Source of the DNA: Plazaster borealis
Taxonomy: Eukaryota > Echinodermata > Asteroidea > Forcipulatida > Labidiasteridae
Assembly (NCBI GenBank): GCA_021014325.1
Contig: CM037473.1
Location: 3,486,501-3,550,500 of the forward strand
Reading direction: 5' to 3'
DNA: 64,000 nt
The notes beneath the pieces are model-generated. The model worked only from the letters and a program-made list of their open reading frames with translations. It had not been told where the DNA came from and did not search any database. Of this stretch, positions 1 through 12,639 are shown in pieces. A program made the position numbers and the translations under genes. Numbering within the stretch: position 1 is the first letter of the stretch; each line of letters starts with the position of its first letter.

Positions 1-165
1 CTAAATGCTGTTAATCCTAATGAACAGCCAGTTATGCCTACAGCACAGGTCAATCAAGTATATAAAGTGGACCTGGCTGACATGCAGTCAGATCACAGCA
101 TGTGTGAAGAGCCATGATGTACAGAGTACTCCTAAATGTCCACTTTCCAGGGGGTCTCAAACCTT

Positions 166-166
<1 letters not shown>

Positions 167-210
<44 letters not shown>
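167..210. repeat. (AAT)n microsatellite
   Basis: About 14 uninterrupted AAT units, directly followed by a MITE that starts with CCAGGGTTCT. Similar trinucleotide runs border other copies of that MITE (near 22640 and 46840). Confidence 0.9.
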
Positions 211-212
<2 letters not shown>

Positions 213-390
213 CAGGGTTCTACCCAGGTTTTTTTCAAAACTGTGGGGCATTCTGGACCCAAATGTTTGGACGAAGCACGCTGAATTGAAACAAGGTCTT
301 CGGAATGTTTTCTACTTGCATGACTTGGTGTTTATCTTGGTTTTAAAAGCCCTACAGTCACTGTGCAATCTGGGGCCTTCTTGATGTTTT
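211..390 (+). repeat. MITE family with GGGTTCTCCCC-type ends, copy 1 (partial)
   Basis: It shares the segment reading AAACAAGGTCTTCGGAATGT and TGGTGTTTATCTTGGTTTT with the copies at 22656-22958 (inverted) and 46648-46932. The right-hand terminus is missing here. Confidence 0.7.
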
Positions 391-417
391 TTATGAAAAA
401 ATAAATAAAATAAAACA

Positions 418-449
418 AGAGGTGTTCCGGGCGGATTGCCCGAACACCT
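418..449. repeat. Hairpin of GGTGTTCCGGGC / GCCCGAACACC
   Basis: Near-perfect inverted repeat with a short loop (GGAT). The same stem recurs at 33527-33557 with a different loop, so it is a dispersed element end, not a local chance palindrome. Confidence 0.6.
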
Positions 450-540
450 AATAGTAATAATAAATGTGTATCGGTCCAATACGTTACATGTAGCTTGTGC
501 ATGGGAAGAATCCTGATAAAGATTTGCAGCGTACTTGTAC

Positions 541-870
541 ATTAGGGTTGGAATGTTTACAAATTAACGGTTTAACCATGAAAAAAAAAATTTGAAATCC
601 GTTTCCAAATTTCCATAAATGGTTCAATGAAGCCGACAAAAAAGAAGAGAATAAGCGGACAGTAAAAATTTTTTTTTTTTTAATGCGACCTTTCTTTTTC
701 TTTAAAATGTTAGCCCCAGATGCTATGGAATGCGAAAGGGAGAATGATTGACATCCCTTTTGTTGGTGAAACTGTCTTATCTTAATCCCCCACAATTTGT
801 AACACATTATTTTCAAGTATGCCATGTACATGTAAATGTATGCTGAGCAGACAGATTCAGTAGGCAATAT
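541..870. repeat. Dispersed repeat paired with 49530-49790
   Basis: Shared words in the same order include TTGAAATC(C/T)GTTTCCAAAT, GAAGCCGACA, TTCTTTAAAATGTTA, GACATCCCTTTTGTTGG and ACAATTTGTAA. The type is unknown. Confidence 0.6.
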
Positions 871-1105
871 TTTCTGACTGGCAACTTTACTTAACATAAC
901 ATGTACAATGTACTGTATTGTGTAAAGCCATAACAACACATATTTTGCTTACTGTAATAACTAAATCAGTCAAAATACATAACATCATGTATATATATGT
1001 ACCATGCGAAGTTTGAGACCGGTTTCCTGCAAGTTATTCCTCTTAACTAAAATTTGCTAAGACTGGTTTTTCTTCTGCTATTAAGCATCAATTAAGCTGG
1101 CCCCA

Positions 1106-1237
1106 GGGCTTGATTTCACAAAGCACTAAGATTCATCTTAAGATAATGATTTGTATTGTGACATCACACTCTGCTTAGCAATTAAGATCGCTTGGCATTT
1201 AAGATAAATCTTAGCTCTTTGTGAAATCGAGCCCTGG
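1106..1237. mobile_element. Stem MITE with CAGGGCTTGATTTCACAAAG ends
   Basis: The ends form an inverted repeat (ATTTCACAAAGCACTAAGAT against ATCTTAGCTCTTTGTGAAAT). A second copy at 3118-3520 is split by a SINE. Confidence 0.65.
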
Positions 1238-1249
1238 TCTCAGCACCAG

Positions 1250-1524
1250 GGGCCAATTTCATAGCGCTTGGTAAGCAAATTTCCGTGCTAACTAAAGCAG
1301 ACAAATTTGCTTAAGCGTAAGCAAATTTCACAGGTTAGTTAGAAAAATTAGGCAGCCAGCTTGCGGGTTCACCATTGATTTGCCTTCTTTCATCATTCAT
1401 TTTCATACAGTAAGCACCAGAAGGTTGGCATGCCTTTTCATGTGCTTACGGTTAGCAGCGCTATAAAATGGAAACTTGCGCAGTAAACACAAAAGCGAAT
1501 GAAAGCAGCTCTATGAAATTCTCA
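1250..1524. mobile_element. Stem MITE related to the GGGCCC family
   Basis: It opens with GGGGCCAATTTCATAGCGCT, closes with GCAGCTCTATGAAATTCTC, and has TAAGCA-rich arms like the other family members. Confidence 0.5.
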
Positions 1525-1646
1525 GGATAGGAACATACAGTTGTACACTGCACCATGTACAGTGTAAGCAACGATCGTACAGCGCCACAAGGTGCAAGAT
1601 GGACAACTGGTGCTCTGTGTATTGTAAGAACTTGAAGTACGGCATG

Positions 1647-1756
1647 GGCACCATTTCAGTAAGCAAATGTTTTGTTATAGCATTGACAGCAATGCTCACT
1701 GTCTGCACTAAACTATGGTTGCATTAAAAGAGTTGCTTACTGAAATGGCGTCCCAA
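1647..1756. mobile_element. Fold-back element
   Basis: The ends are inverted repeats: CACCATTTCAGTAAGCAA at the left and TTGCTTACTGAAATGGCG at the right. It is about 110 bp with no coding capacity. Confidence 0.6.
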
Positions 1757-3117
1757 AATCATTGGGTATGCACTGTATACTACATGAATTATGTATGCAT
1801 GTATACAGCTTCATGTTGAAGAAAGTGCTGGAAATTGCTTTTAAGGAATGGTCAGTGCATCATCAACCTATATGTATGTTTGTAGACTCTGAAAATGATC
1901 AGACTTGTTTTTGAATTCCCACTTCAGTGTGACGTTAGTAAGTACGCACAATGTACGTGTATCTCATACTGTCCATACCCATGCCCTTCCCCAACCCCCC
2001 CGCCCAGACGTTTCCACTTCATGTAAGTGTGTAAAGTGCTCTTAAAACATAACGACCAAAACTAACCAAGTAAGTTACCTGCAATGCATCATCAATAACC
2101 AACAGGGGGAGGGCAACCGCACATAATATTCCAGTTTGTTGTTTCAAGTTCTACTACACCTTCTTTTTTGTAAAGTCACAGCACATTCTGCTTCAAGGTA
2201 TTATGCAGGATTGGTAGAGCTGACAAAATAGTCGCAGACAGTGTTCATGTGATCAACCATACACTGTACACAAACCTGTGAAAATTTGGGCTTAATCTGT
2301 TGTGTGAATCAGGAGAAAATAGTGAAAAACAATGCACAATTTTCAGCATGTAAAACACATTGTCCTTAATTTTGGTTGAAACAACCAAAATCAGCTGTTG
2401 TTACACAACAAAAAAAGAGTTTTCAGAAATATTTTCTTTAATATGACTTCATTTCAGAGGGAAATATATCATAGAAAAAATTGTTATAGTTAAATGAACT
2501 TAATAATCAGTAAGCTTTCAGACTAAAATTTAACAACAATGTGTTTTTTTCATTACCACTCTTGTATTTTATACCTTTAAAACTCTGTGTAAAAGCTGCA
2601 CTTTGGATAAAGAATATGAGTTTGGTTTCACCTTTACACCAATAGGTGATATTAAGCACTGTGTACTCAGTGCTTTTCACAGGCTACTCTTACGGGATTC
2701 AAACCCATGGTGGCAACCCCCGTATTCTAATGCATTATTCTAATGCACTATGTCTTAGCTAAAAATGTTGATCAACTGAATTGTGGAGGGAAGAGGGGAC
2801 AGGGGATTGTTTGTATCTTTGGGCAAGTAATTTGGGTATCGTAAGATTGTTGGAATTTCTAAGACTATGGTAAAGATTGTCGACTTTGTGATAACATGTG
2901 ATGGTGTCTTTTGCAGGCGAGCAAGTTACGGGCAAACTTAGTGCTAAGCTGGTTAGGCCATTCTGAGAGTAAGGAAATAATTAAGTTAACTAATAAGATC
3001 ATTAAACACATGTTATATGGCATATTTTGATAGAAAATTATGCGGAATGCTCACTTCTGGATACGCTTTGGGCTTTGGCCAAAACCATGTATTGCCGCAC
3101 CAAATACAAGAATACAG

Positions 3118-3522
3118 GCCCAGGGCTGATTTCACAAAGAGCTAAGATTGATCTTAACTGTGTATCAATCTTAATTGCTAAGTGTGATATAATAATACAA
3201 ATCACTATTTAATTTTGTTTTTTTAAATGAGATATCGCCTAACATCACAAGGCCGGACGGCCACTTCAAGGTGAGGGCTACACTTAACTGATTTGGGCTG
3301 TCGACCCAAATCAACTGTCAACAGGGGCACGTTGCCACCTACTCTTGGGGCTGAAACAGGGTGACCCCCTTCACGGTCCGTAAGTATATAGGCATGGGTA
3401 TCATCCACTTGGAACCTGGCTGGTAGGGCAGAATGCACCACCTTCCCAACTACATGTACATTGTATCGTGATATTAATCACTCATCTTAAGATGAAGCTT
3501 AGCGCATTGTGAGAATGATGCC
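3118..3522. mobile_element. Stem MITE interrupted by a SINE
   Basis: The left half (GGGCTGATTTCACAAAGAGC) and right half (TCATCTTAAGATGAAGCTTA onward) flank an insertion at 3207-3475 that is bounded by AATCACT direct repeats. Confidence 0.6.
3207..3475 (-). mobile_element. SINE-like retroposon with 7-bp target duplication
   Basis: Minus-strand element with an A-rich 3' tail (3207-3227). It is flanked by AATCACT at 3200-3206 and 3476-3482. It matches the copy at 29548-29812 (TACCAGCCAGG, GGTGGCAACGTGCCCC, AAGTGTAGCCCTCACCTTGA). No RNA-gene head was recognised. Confidence 0.65.
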
Positions 3523-4019
3523 CCTTGAAATCTTCAAATGAAATTTACAATTTCCTCATAAGGTGCCCTTTACTACAAAGAGAAATCGCCTTGGTGCCCT
3601 TGCCCTTTCACAAAACGAAGCATCAGGCCTGAGACTAGTTAAAAATGTACAATTTATAAATTAAATTAAGATAATTAGAGAGTTTACTACACAGTATAGC
3701 CATGGTTACTGCAAACCTTACTACATGTAGATCATAAGGTTTGGAAGTTTTCCTTCATGTTTTTTTTTCCTGAAAACAACCTTTTATGAGTTCAAAACGT
3801 TTAACCAAGAGCACCTTGAGCGTTCCCTTTTGCTTATTCCCGGGAGCAAACGTCCTTATATGTAAATCACTTCGCATTACACCTGAGGCACTCTCATTTT
3901 ACATGCATGTAAAATAAAAGTTGCATATAATACATGACACTTAGTAATACTACACCTATGAAATACGATGTAACTGTAATTACTAACTAATTATCAAGTA
4001 ATAAACCACAAGGGAAACT

Positions 4020-4255
4020 GACTAGGTAAATTTGAATTAATTTGGGGTTGAACAACGAAACACATTGACTAGAGTGGGATTTGAACCTCTGACCTCCGGA
4101 TTAACGTGCTGGCCCTCTACCAACTGAGCTATCTAGCCCTAATGTTGGCGGTCTCCCTAATCTGTCAATATCTTTGTTCGGAGGTGCCAGTCAGAAGCCA
4201 TTCAACCTGTAACTGTCAATGTAACCAGGGATCACACCCAAATTTACGCTACAAC
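4020..4255 (-). mobile_element. tRNA-derived SINE, family 1
   Basis: The minus strand has a tRNA-like core, AGGGCTAGATAGCTCAGTTG (A box) to GAGGTTCAAATCCCACTCT (B box), preceded by a shared GGGTGTGATCCCTGG leader and followed by CAACCCCAAAT. Copies are at 13370-13690, 28960-29075, 30107-30345 and 46326-46480. It is repetitive, so it is not a functional tRNA gene. Confidence 0.75.
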
Positions 4256-5337
4256 CCAACATTACAATGTACTTACTAATTACAATATGTACACATGTTA
4301 TCCGTGTACATGTTATATGCACAGGTACATTTATTTCCATTTAATTGTATTGCCCACATGGAAAGAAAAAAACAGAAAATTTAATCTCCGAAGCAGTACT
4401 TAAATTTTTTTTTAAAAAAGTCACCACAAAAATGCAGACTATTATAGTTTAGCCTCCTTGATAAAAATAAGACAGTTCAATCTCAAAATAAGAGTTGATG
4501 AGCTCTTCCATTTGGGCTGTGTATAAATCATGCCTGCAGGAAATCCAGGCCCTGTGGCGCTTTTGCAAACATGTGACGTCACAGGTTACATCGTCTATAT
4601 GTACAGGTTGCTTAATTTTTCAGTAAATTTCAGGTTGTCGGGGCAACAGGGCATGAGACAATGGATAAAGTAGTAACAATCATCCAGTGTACACATTGGA
4701 CACCTGGATTCCAATTATCCACTGCCATATAACTGATCTTATTGACGGAATTTTAAGTAATGCTAAGATTTCCTATTCCGCTAATGCTATACACTTTACG
4801 ATCCAAGGTAGATTTAATAAGTGGTTGCTACTAACGACAATGTTGTAATTCCTTCCGGTCATGTTGGATATTTCCAGGTGAATGACAAATTCTCTACACT
4901 ATGGGAATTACACGAAGAAATTGTTCATTGCACGTACACGTATGTCCTGCACAGGACTGTCTAATGCATGAGATTGCCAATTTGGCTATGATGAGTCAGC
5001 TCTGCAAGCACGCAGGTTCCTCACGATTATTGTACGTATGTCAGAATGCTGGTGGATTGCTGGCCGAGACATGCTAAACATGAGATTTTTTAACATGATG
5101 ACCAATCATCTGGGAACCCTTCCAGTAAAGTCTGAATCATTGCTTCTCTTTGACCTCACGATTCAATTCATTGGGAGTAAGAATGTTGCTGAAACTAAAG
5201 AGCTGAATTGTGATCGATTGCAAAAATGGCGGCAACCTGTTCTAATGTGTAGTTTGCTTGTTTTGCATAACACACCTAGCTCAAAATGGCCGCTGCACCA
5301 CAGGCCCGAGTCCAGGGTACAATTTCATTATTCTGCT

Positions 5338-5809
5338 TACCGCGGAATTCTGCGCTTACATTTCATAGAACTGTGTGCTTTAAGGGCTCTGTAAGCGCAT
5401 AATTCCGCGGTAAGCAGAGCCATGAAATTGGACCCAGTAACTTTACCATTTTAGCATTTGGCAGAGCTGCTAACATTTGCATCTTGAAATCAGGGAGATT
5501 TTGTAAATAACAATTAGGTTGATATTTAAAATTACATTCAACATAATAGGCCTACAAGAAAAGTTTCCATAAGTACCGTGGAATTCTGCGCTTACGTTCC
5601 ATAGAACTGTGTGCTTTAAGGGCTCTGTAAGCGCAGAATTCCGCGGTAAGCAGAGCCATGAAAATGGACCCAGTAACTTTACCTTTTAAGCATTTGGTAG
5701 AGCTGCTAACATTTGCATCTTGCAACCAGGGAGATTTTGTACAACAATCAGGGAAATATTTTAAAATTACATTCAACATAATAGGCCTAGGGGAAAAAGT
5801 TTCCATAAT
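5338..5809. repeat. Tandem duplication, two units of about 236 bp
   Basis: Unit 1 (5338-5572) and unit 2 (5573-5809) share GGAATTCTGCGCTTAC, GTAAGCAGAGCCATGAAA, GGACCCAGTAACTTTACC and ACATTCAACATAATAGGCCT in order. Each contains a short foldback derivative of the GGGCCC MITE group. Confidence 0.75.
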
Positions 5810-7515
5810 CGGGGGGGGGGAGAATTTCAAATTTGTTCATCAGAACATGGAAAGATTGGTTTAATTTCAGGGAACTTTCTGCACAATCAGGGAGAGTTGG
5901 CAGCTCTTATTTAGCCAGTAAACTCAAAACCTAACAAGCCCAGTAACAGTTCTGCGCTGCAAGACCAGTGGCTGACTAGCCGGGTGAAGTTTGAGCTCTG
6001 TTAATGCATTTATGTATTACAATGTCGAGCCTTTCAATTTTCCACGTAAATCTTTTTACAGGAATCACATTTAGGTGTGCACACGACCACTTAACCTTAT
6101 AGTGTTGAAAATACTGGGTATAAGAACAGAATTTCTGGGGGGTTTTATGAAGAAAAGATCTTCCAAATTTCCCCAACTGACAAGTGAATTGTGAAAAGAT
6201 GAAAAATGTAAGGACTTTTTTAATCCCTCAACAATTCTGTTAATATAAGACTGACTTGAAATTTATCGAAGGAAGCGCTGTGAGCAATAGGGTTACATTT
6301 TTCTATGATATTGATAAGAACCCATTTTAGTACGAGTTCATTATGAAGCCCTCGTTAAATAACGTCTACACCCACACCGCGTAATCAGTAGTCTACAACC
6401 TTGTAGAAAAAAAATCACCAGCATCCCCGCGTCGTTATAATATTCCCCAACCCCCATCAACGTGGCGCTGTCTCTTTATATCCAAGAGTAAATTATATGC
6501 ACAACGATGACTACGCAAGGCTTTATGTACATTGAAATTGATAGGTAACTGTCAGCCACATGAATACATGTTTGTGAGTGTTTGTGGTTTGTGTATTGGG
6601 GGGGGGTGGGGTGAGTCATCCAGTGCTTATATACATCGTGTCATGTGACGTTGCAAAGGGAGGACTAGGTCAACTCACCTGTCTCTTACACTGACATGTT
6701 TGTGTGTTCACCTGTGATTTCAGACATGTACAATATGTACGTAAAGTATGCATGTACATGTACATGAATATATACGTTACCTACAGTATCTGGTCCCAAT
6801 ATCGCTCTGTTGAACACTAAAATGTACTAAGTACAGACAATTCTTGCTATTGGTTACCAGCCAAAACACCATGCACTGTGCATTGTTTGTGACTGGCTCC
6901 CTGTGAATCTATGCTCAGCAAATAATTCTGTTAATTAAGCAATATTTCCTACGGAACAGAATTCATGAAATTTTGCCCTGTAAGGAGAGGGGGAATAAAG
7001 TTTGCGAAAATCACCAAGGTACATTGAAACATTATGCCTGCCTACAAAACATATCTATTTCACAAATAAACAGCTGCCACCACAAGTGGGGGGAATAAAT
7101 TATATAGCGTTATGCATGACACACATGTTTGTTTTTCCGAGGACGTTTTATACAGAATGTAACGCCGTGCTGAAATTTTTATGAGCTGGTATTGATTTAA
7201 TCAGAATGTTAGATTCATTATGCATCACTACTCACTTGCCAGCTATGTTTTTCTGATGCAATGCAGTGGTTTTTTATCATGTGTACATGTAGCTAGCTCA
7301 TTGTGCACAGTTGTATTGTACTTGTAGCAAAATATGTATTGCATGTTACGTGAATATTGGGTGTTTCCAACATAGTATAAATAAGGTTTGTTCTCAAGGG
7401 AACAAAGTTTTTGTTAATTTTGTTTTTTTAAAAGCGTAAACGAGGTCAAGCTTTTGCACCCTAATAAAGGCATCAAATGCAATACAGTTGAAATGAAAAC
7501 CCTGCTAAATGCAGC

Positions 7516-7543
7516 AGAATGCAACAGAAGATTCTGTTGCATT
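7516..7543. repeat. Perfect hairpin AATGCAACAGAA / TTCTGTTGCATT
   Basis: 12-bp arms with a 2-nt loop, inside a stretch with recurrent CTGCTAAATGCA words. Confidence 0.6.
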
Positions 7544-7714
7544 ATGAAATGAACTGGTTAGTGCCAGCTAGGTAGTGCCAGCAAGCCTTGGCACTGAGCA
7601 GGTTACCCTGCTAAGTGGTCCATGCTTGTTGAAGTTTGCTGGGGATTACATAACTGTACCCTGCTAAATGCAAATTGAGTAGGGGATTACAGTTAACTGC
7701 TAAATGCAACACAA

Positions 7715-8386
7715 TAGACTGTGCAAGTCTCGCGCATATTTGAACTTCCGGACCATTGTGGTCCCAACCATATGGAGATTTACGTGGGCAAGATTTTGTT
7801 TTGTCAATTATTTTAGTTTAACGTGGTTTATGCCCGTGAAAAATACATAGTTGTTGGGAATGTAAAACTTAGTTATAAAAAGTATGAAAGTAAAATCAAT
7901 TCAACAATATAACGAAGAAAACCCGATAATTAAACTTGACCTCAACCTCCGATCACAAAACGTATGTAAACGCTTGTTTTAGATGAGCGATGATAATCGC
8001 CAGATACTGTAATTGCAACGCGAAGCCTTTTCATTGCAGTCTATGGTTGTTAAGGCGTCAGCGTCCTCTATAAACTGTGTCAAACGTTAATTTTACGCCC
8101 GTGTGACCTTCGCGAATCCACGTAAGTGGTTTCTGAAAAGTTAAGATCGAATAAACATCCTTGTCCCAGAGTTTTAATTTTGCTTTGAACACTAATAATT
8201 AACACATTATTTGTGTATTTATTATAAAAACTAAAACTGATTTTATAAACATGTATAATGAGTATTTTTGTTGTTCAGATTTTGTCATTAGATATAATTT
8301 AAAACAAAGATTTGATTTCAGAGAAAAAAATGTTCTTCGTTTGACGTGTTTTCTCGTTCCGATACGCGCGAGACTTGCACAGTCTA
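7715..8386. mobile_element. TIR element, TA-flanked, 672 bp
   Basis: The ends are TAGACTGTGCAAGTCTCGCG and its inverted partner CGCGAGACTTGCACAGTCTA (20 bp). No transposase ORF is visible. A decayed relative with related ends lies at 27487-28473. A TA-target, Tc1/mariner-like element is inferred. Confidence 0.7.
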
Positions 8387-8435
8387 TACACAAAACTTTC
8401 ACCAATTTTACAGAGCTGGTTACCTGCACAAACAA

Positions 8436-8587
8436 AAATAGCTTAGCACAAAACAATTGTGTTTACCAGAATAAGGTTACCAGCCGAATTACCATGTAAC
8501 AAGTGCTGTCTGTAATTAGATTCTTGCTTATTTTTTCTTAGCAGGAAATTGGTAAGCAACATTTTCCGCTTATCCAGCTCTATGAAA
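8436..8587. mobile_element. GGGCCC-family stem MITE (partial)
   Basis: It contains the family words AGCTTAGCACAA, AGAATAAGGTTACCAGCC, CTTAGCAGGAAATTG and CAGCTCTATGAAA. Confidence 0.6.
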
Positions 8588-10441
8588 ATCTGTGCACACT
8601 ATTAAACATGAATGAAGTGCATTTCGTTGTTTGCTAAGGACCTTTTTATTTTGTAAAGGGCAGTTTCATTGGAAAATCTTAAAGGGGCACCAAGGCCAAG
8701 ACCAGGGCAACAGCGGCCATGGCCTCCTTGGCCTCCATGTAATTCCAGGACAGAGATTTTCCACTCATTTTTTGACAATTTGAATTATTAATCCATCATT
8801 TCCCCCCTCCCCCACTAAAAATAATCCATGCTTTGAAAGGACAAAATATGATTTCAGTTTTCAAAGCAAACTTCTTTTACTTTTTTGCAAGCCACGGAAC
8901 ATGGACAATGCACTTTCACATCTAAAAACAAAAAGTGTTTTTATAAATTTCCTGCCAAGTTGTACCAAACACTTCCCAGGACAAATTTAGTGACTGTTCT
9001 TGTACGCTTGTACGACTACGCGTTTTCCGAAAGTAAACCTGGCTGATTTTGTGAACTTGTTTCAATTGACAATTTTGCCGCAGTCACGCCAGTGCGTGAT
9101 TACAGCCTTGCCAAATCAGCATGCCAATTGCCAACAATGTAATAGTTGATCTGTATTGCCTAAACCAACTTGCTGTTTGTATGTATACAAAGAGACCGTG
9201 TTCGGTTGGACATTGGTCGGATGTAGTTAAAACGGAGGTTTTGACCTGACTGTTTCCATCTAGCTAGCTGAGCTACCAGTGTGTCCACACGCAAACAATT
9301 CAAGATAATTGGATCGATTTTCCTATTACTTGGAGGGTTGCCAGGTTGCGTAGGATTAACCTGAAATTAACCGTAGCAACCGTCTGTAGTAAATTGGAAC
9401 AAATTCAAGCAAGCACATGAAGTAAGAGGAAATACATGTTTGTCAAGTACATAAGGCAATCTAAAAACTAGGGAGATTATTTCCCTTAAATGTTAAAATA
9501 TAAATATAGGAAAGAAAATCAATGTAAAAATACTTATTTTGGGTTTTTTTGATAGTTTTCTAAAAATATAATCAAGTTTATTTTTACAAGCTTATTTTTG
9601 TTGTATGTTCGGTTGGCGGTAACACCATGTGTATCAACTTTGTTGTATAGATCTTGTTCTTTAAGAACTTGTCTAGCTATTTATTATAGATACTGCCGCC
9701 GAGTAAATGGAACCAACCACCATACTTTGTGTGTGATTTGATGCACAAAATGGGAGGGTACAGTAGTTGACACACTATGCAGTACTGCATACATGTAATA
9801 TGTACAATGTACATACACATAGTACAGATTGTACAGTTTGCAAGAGGTCACCGGATGAACTTACTATACAATAAATTCATCTGACCTTTTACCCAATCAA
9901 ACTGATAACTATTTTGAAGAAAATGCACAAATGTTTAGAAATGAACTTTGGTTATAAATTGTTCACTTGATGAATCTAATGATAAGGTACACACATAAGG
10001 TACACATGATATAGTGTACACAAATTGTAAATTGCTTATGTACTGTGGATGTATACATGCATGGGTAACATTTACATGGGAACGTAAGCATGGGTTTTTT
10101 TTATTTTGGGATCCATGATATACCATCGCAAAAATACTGCGGTATTTGGTATTACGGGGAACTTTTCAGATGGGGCTAAAACAAAACAAACCCCCAAACC
10201 ATGCAGCCTTACTCAGGTCATTGACTGAATTGAGGCTACAGTCATGGTTATTTAATAACAGATGCTAGCGCTGAGCTTGTCTTTCTCTTTTAACACTATT
10301 TAGGACAAATAGATTGACTAACTTTTCAACATAAAACTTATCAAAATAAGCTTACTGTTGGTGGGTCACTGTATAAAAACTCAATGTGACAGGAGCGGTG
10401 TTTTTGCACCAAATATTGTTGATAACAATTGTAGCTCAACA

Positions 10442-10553
10442 TGGAATTATAAACCCAGTTACTGTGCGCGCTGGCCGTCACATCACTATACTGACGGCGC
10501 CCCTTAGTGATGCGCACGCCAGTGCAATAACTAAGTTAGAGTTCATAATTCCT
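10442..10553. mobile_element. Small foldback MITE
   Basis: The ends GGAATTATAAAC and GTTCATAATTCC are near-perfect inverted repeats. The interior is GC-rich with GCGCGCTGG and CGCACGCCAG. Confidence 0.5.
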
Positions 10554-11009
10554 TGTAAGGCCACATGGCTACATGTACATGTATGACTGATCATGACAAC
10601 TTCCCCTCAAAAATAACAATTTTTGGGTTAAGCCATTGTCCTATATAAATATTATATTAGTAATTACCTTAAAAATTTGATAAAGCTTCAGTAGAATACA
10701 CTCATTCATATCCTCTTGTAGAAGCCCTGGTAGGACATCAGTCTCCGATAACTTTGGAAACTGACATCCTACCCAGCTAATCATCTACCAGCTAGCTTAA
10801 AATATGATGTATTAAACACATTCATATGATATTTAAAGCCAACCTGTGAAAATTTCATCCTTTTAAATTTAGAATGCCAAAGTTTTGAGAAAACAGTGAA
10901 TAACTGTTGTGTTTCAGGAATTTGTGCAAGCTTATGTACAAATAAAGGTTTACAGCACGCATGCTGAGAGATAGCTGCGATTAGACCTAAACACGAGAGC
11001 TACGACCAT

Positions 11010-11190
11010 AATGTTAGCCAGAGGGGTGTCTGGGTGTCTTTTTAACACCCTGTTTTAAATTTGGACACCATTTTTTATCGTCATTTACATATGTAAATGT
11101 ATTGTAAATGAACAATTTGGACACCCATAGTTTTTAAATTTCAGCAAATTTGGACACCCTTTTACCAAATCCTGGCTAATAAAACCTTGG
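11010..11190. repeat. Dispersed repeat with GGGTGTC / GGACACCC words
   Basis: It carries GAGGGGTGTCTGG and TTTGGACACC repeated inversely. A short copy is at 46045-46130 (AGACACCCCTCTGGCTAACA). Confidence 0.5.
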
Positions 11191-12063
11191 CTACGACGGA
11201 CCATGTGTAAAACTCAAAAATTTGTTTTGTTTTTCTTGACAATCTGATGATTCGTTCTAGTACCACTAACCAGCAGTAACTCATTGCCTGTTGTGAGTAA
11301 TAGGATCAGTTCCCTCAGCCGGCCGAAAAGTATGCAGGCACTACTTTCACATCTGTGCTGCAATACCACATCGTTTGAATACTTCAAAATGTGGGTGTGT
11401 ACTTTTCTCTCATTTCTGCACTTAACTTTATTTTCAGGATATTTAAATTGGGCTTCTATTGCATTATAAGTTAGAATAGTAGTTGGTACTTAACAAGTCA
11501 TTATCATTTTCACAAATCAAAAAACAAATGTTTGGGAAAATTTTCTTTGACATAAATAATTGCAGTGATGGGAATACATGTATTGCGCAACAATAACGTA
11601 AAGCTTTCCAATCAAAAATTGTCCATTAATTTGTTCAACTATACAAAATCACACCCACCACAGCACTAACCCCTTGTTCCTTGTAACATTTCGCTCTAAT
11701 CAAAGTGTTATAAACATTTAGTAACGCTGTAATTAGTAACAGTAGAGAGTGCATAAATTAGTAATTATTTGCGGTTGCACTACTGAGTGAGGTCTTTTAG
11801 GTAAGCTTTGACTTGTTGAGGTAGAAAACAGACGAAATAAATAACATTTAATAAACAAAAAACCTAGGAAAAAATATTATGACAAAGGAATCACGACAGT
11901 AAAAAGACAAACAGACAAACTTGCAGAGATTCTTCACACGACGTAGGCTATGCAGACATTTAAAAAATAACACTTTCTCACGAAATGGGTACAGTGTGTA
12001 ACGAAATCTTGGATAAAAATTAATGACCAAAAATAAAATTGCAGAAATTAAATTAATGTTTAC

Positions 12064-12136
12064 CGTCGTATCTTTCAGCTTGCTCAGCCAACTTGGCTAT
12101 GTAGACAAGGTCCTCACGGTTCCCGTTATCTCCCAT
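12064..12136 (-). CDS. YWHAE-like: 14-3-3 protein, epsilon type (paralog C), coding exon 1 only
   Basis: The ATG is at 12136-12134. It encodes MGDNGNREDLVYIAKLAEQA then ERYD plus one base, with donor G|GTAAAC. The stretch [18 protein letters not shown] is the hallmark N terminus of 14-3-3 epsilon, closer to it than either A or B. Length (73 nt) and phase equal exon 1 of paralog B. I found none of the conserved later segments ([27 protein letters not shown]) in 1-12063, so intron 1 probably runs off the left edge. The alternative is a stranded exon-1 duplicate. Confidence 0.88.
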
Positions 12137-12639
12137 GATAAGTGACAACAACTCTACTTCGTTCTTTGGGGAAAAAAATCTTAAATATCTCCTGAACGAT
12201 TTCCCACCAGCAGTCTGGGTTAAGATTTAATCACTCCAGGGGCATGGGTTGTTGCTGCATAAAATTCGGCTTGTGTGTGTGGTATAGATATCCGTGTGCA
12301 CGCGACGGACGTACACGGCACTTGCAGATCCGTTCACATAGGCGCAATCACCTAGACTTGATTCAAGCCGTTCGAACCGAACGGTAGACACCTAAAATGA
12401 ATGACGCATGCATAATTAATGTAAAACATAAGGTCTCTCAATTTATTGGTTGTGTGTGAAACTGGTACTCAACCTGTTCGGCAATTACGTAGTGTGCTCC
12501 GCAAAGTAGGCAGAGACCAGTTAAAAACGACCAAGCGACTGGTTTTTCTTTTTTTACCGCCTGCTTGCAAATTGAGATTGCTAAAAATTCATGCAGATAA
12601 AACCATGAAATATCTTTACTTGTGTTGTGCAATACCACA

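Larger units (their letters stand above)
1..12063. other. Non-coding stretch, probably intron 1 of 14-3-3 paralog C
   Basis: I see no supportable exon here. The content is repeats: (AAT)n, stem MITEs, a tRNA-derived SINE, a nested SINE, a tandem duplication and a TA-flanked TIR element, each listed separately. The intervening DNA is AT-rich and unassigned. Confidence 0.5.

Noticed and set aside
484..939. 151-codon minus-strand frame
   Set aside because: Low-complexity Lys/Phe/Ser-rich translation of A/T runs, over a dispersed repeat, with no recognisable domain.
4068..4140. Possible tRNA gene
   Set aside because: The tRNA-like core is part of a SINE with shared leader and tail at several positions, and the cloverleaf is degenerate.
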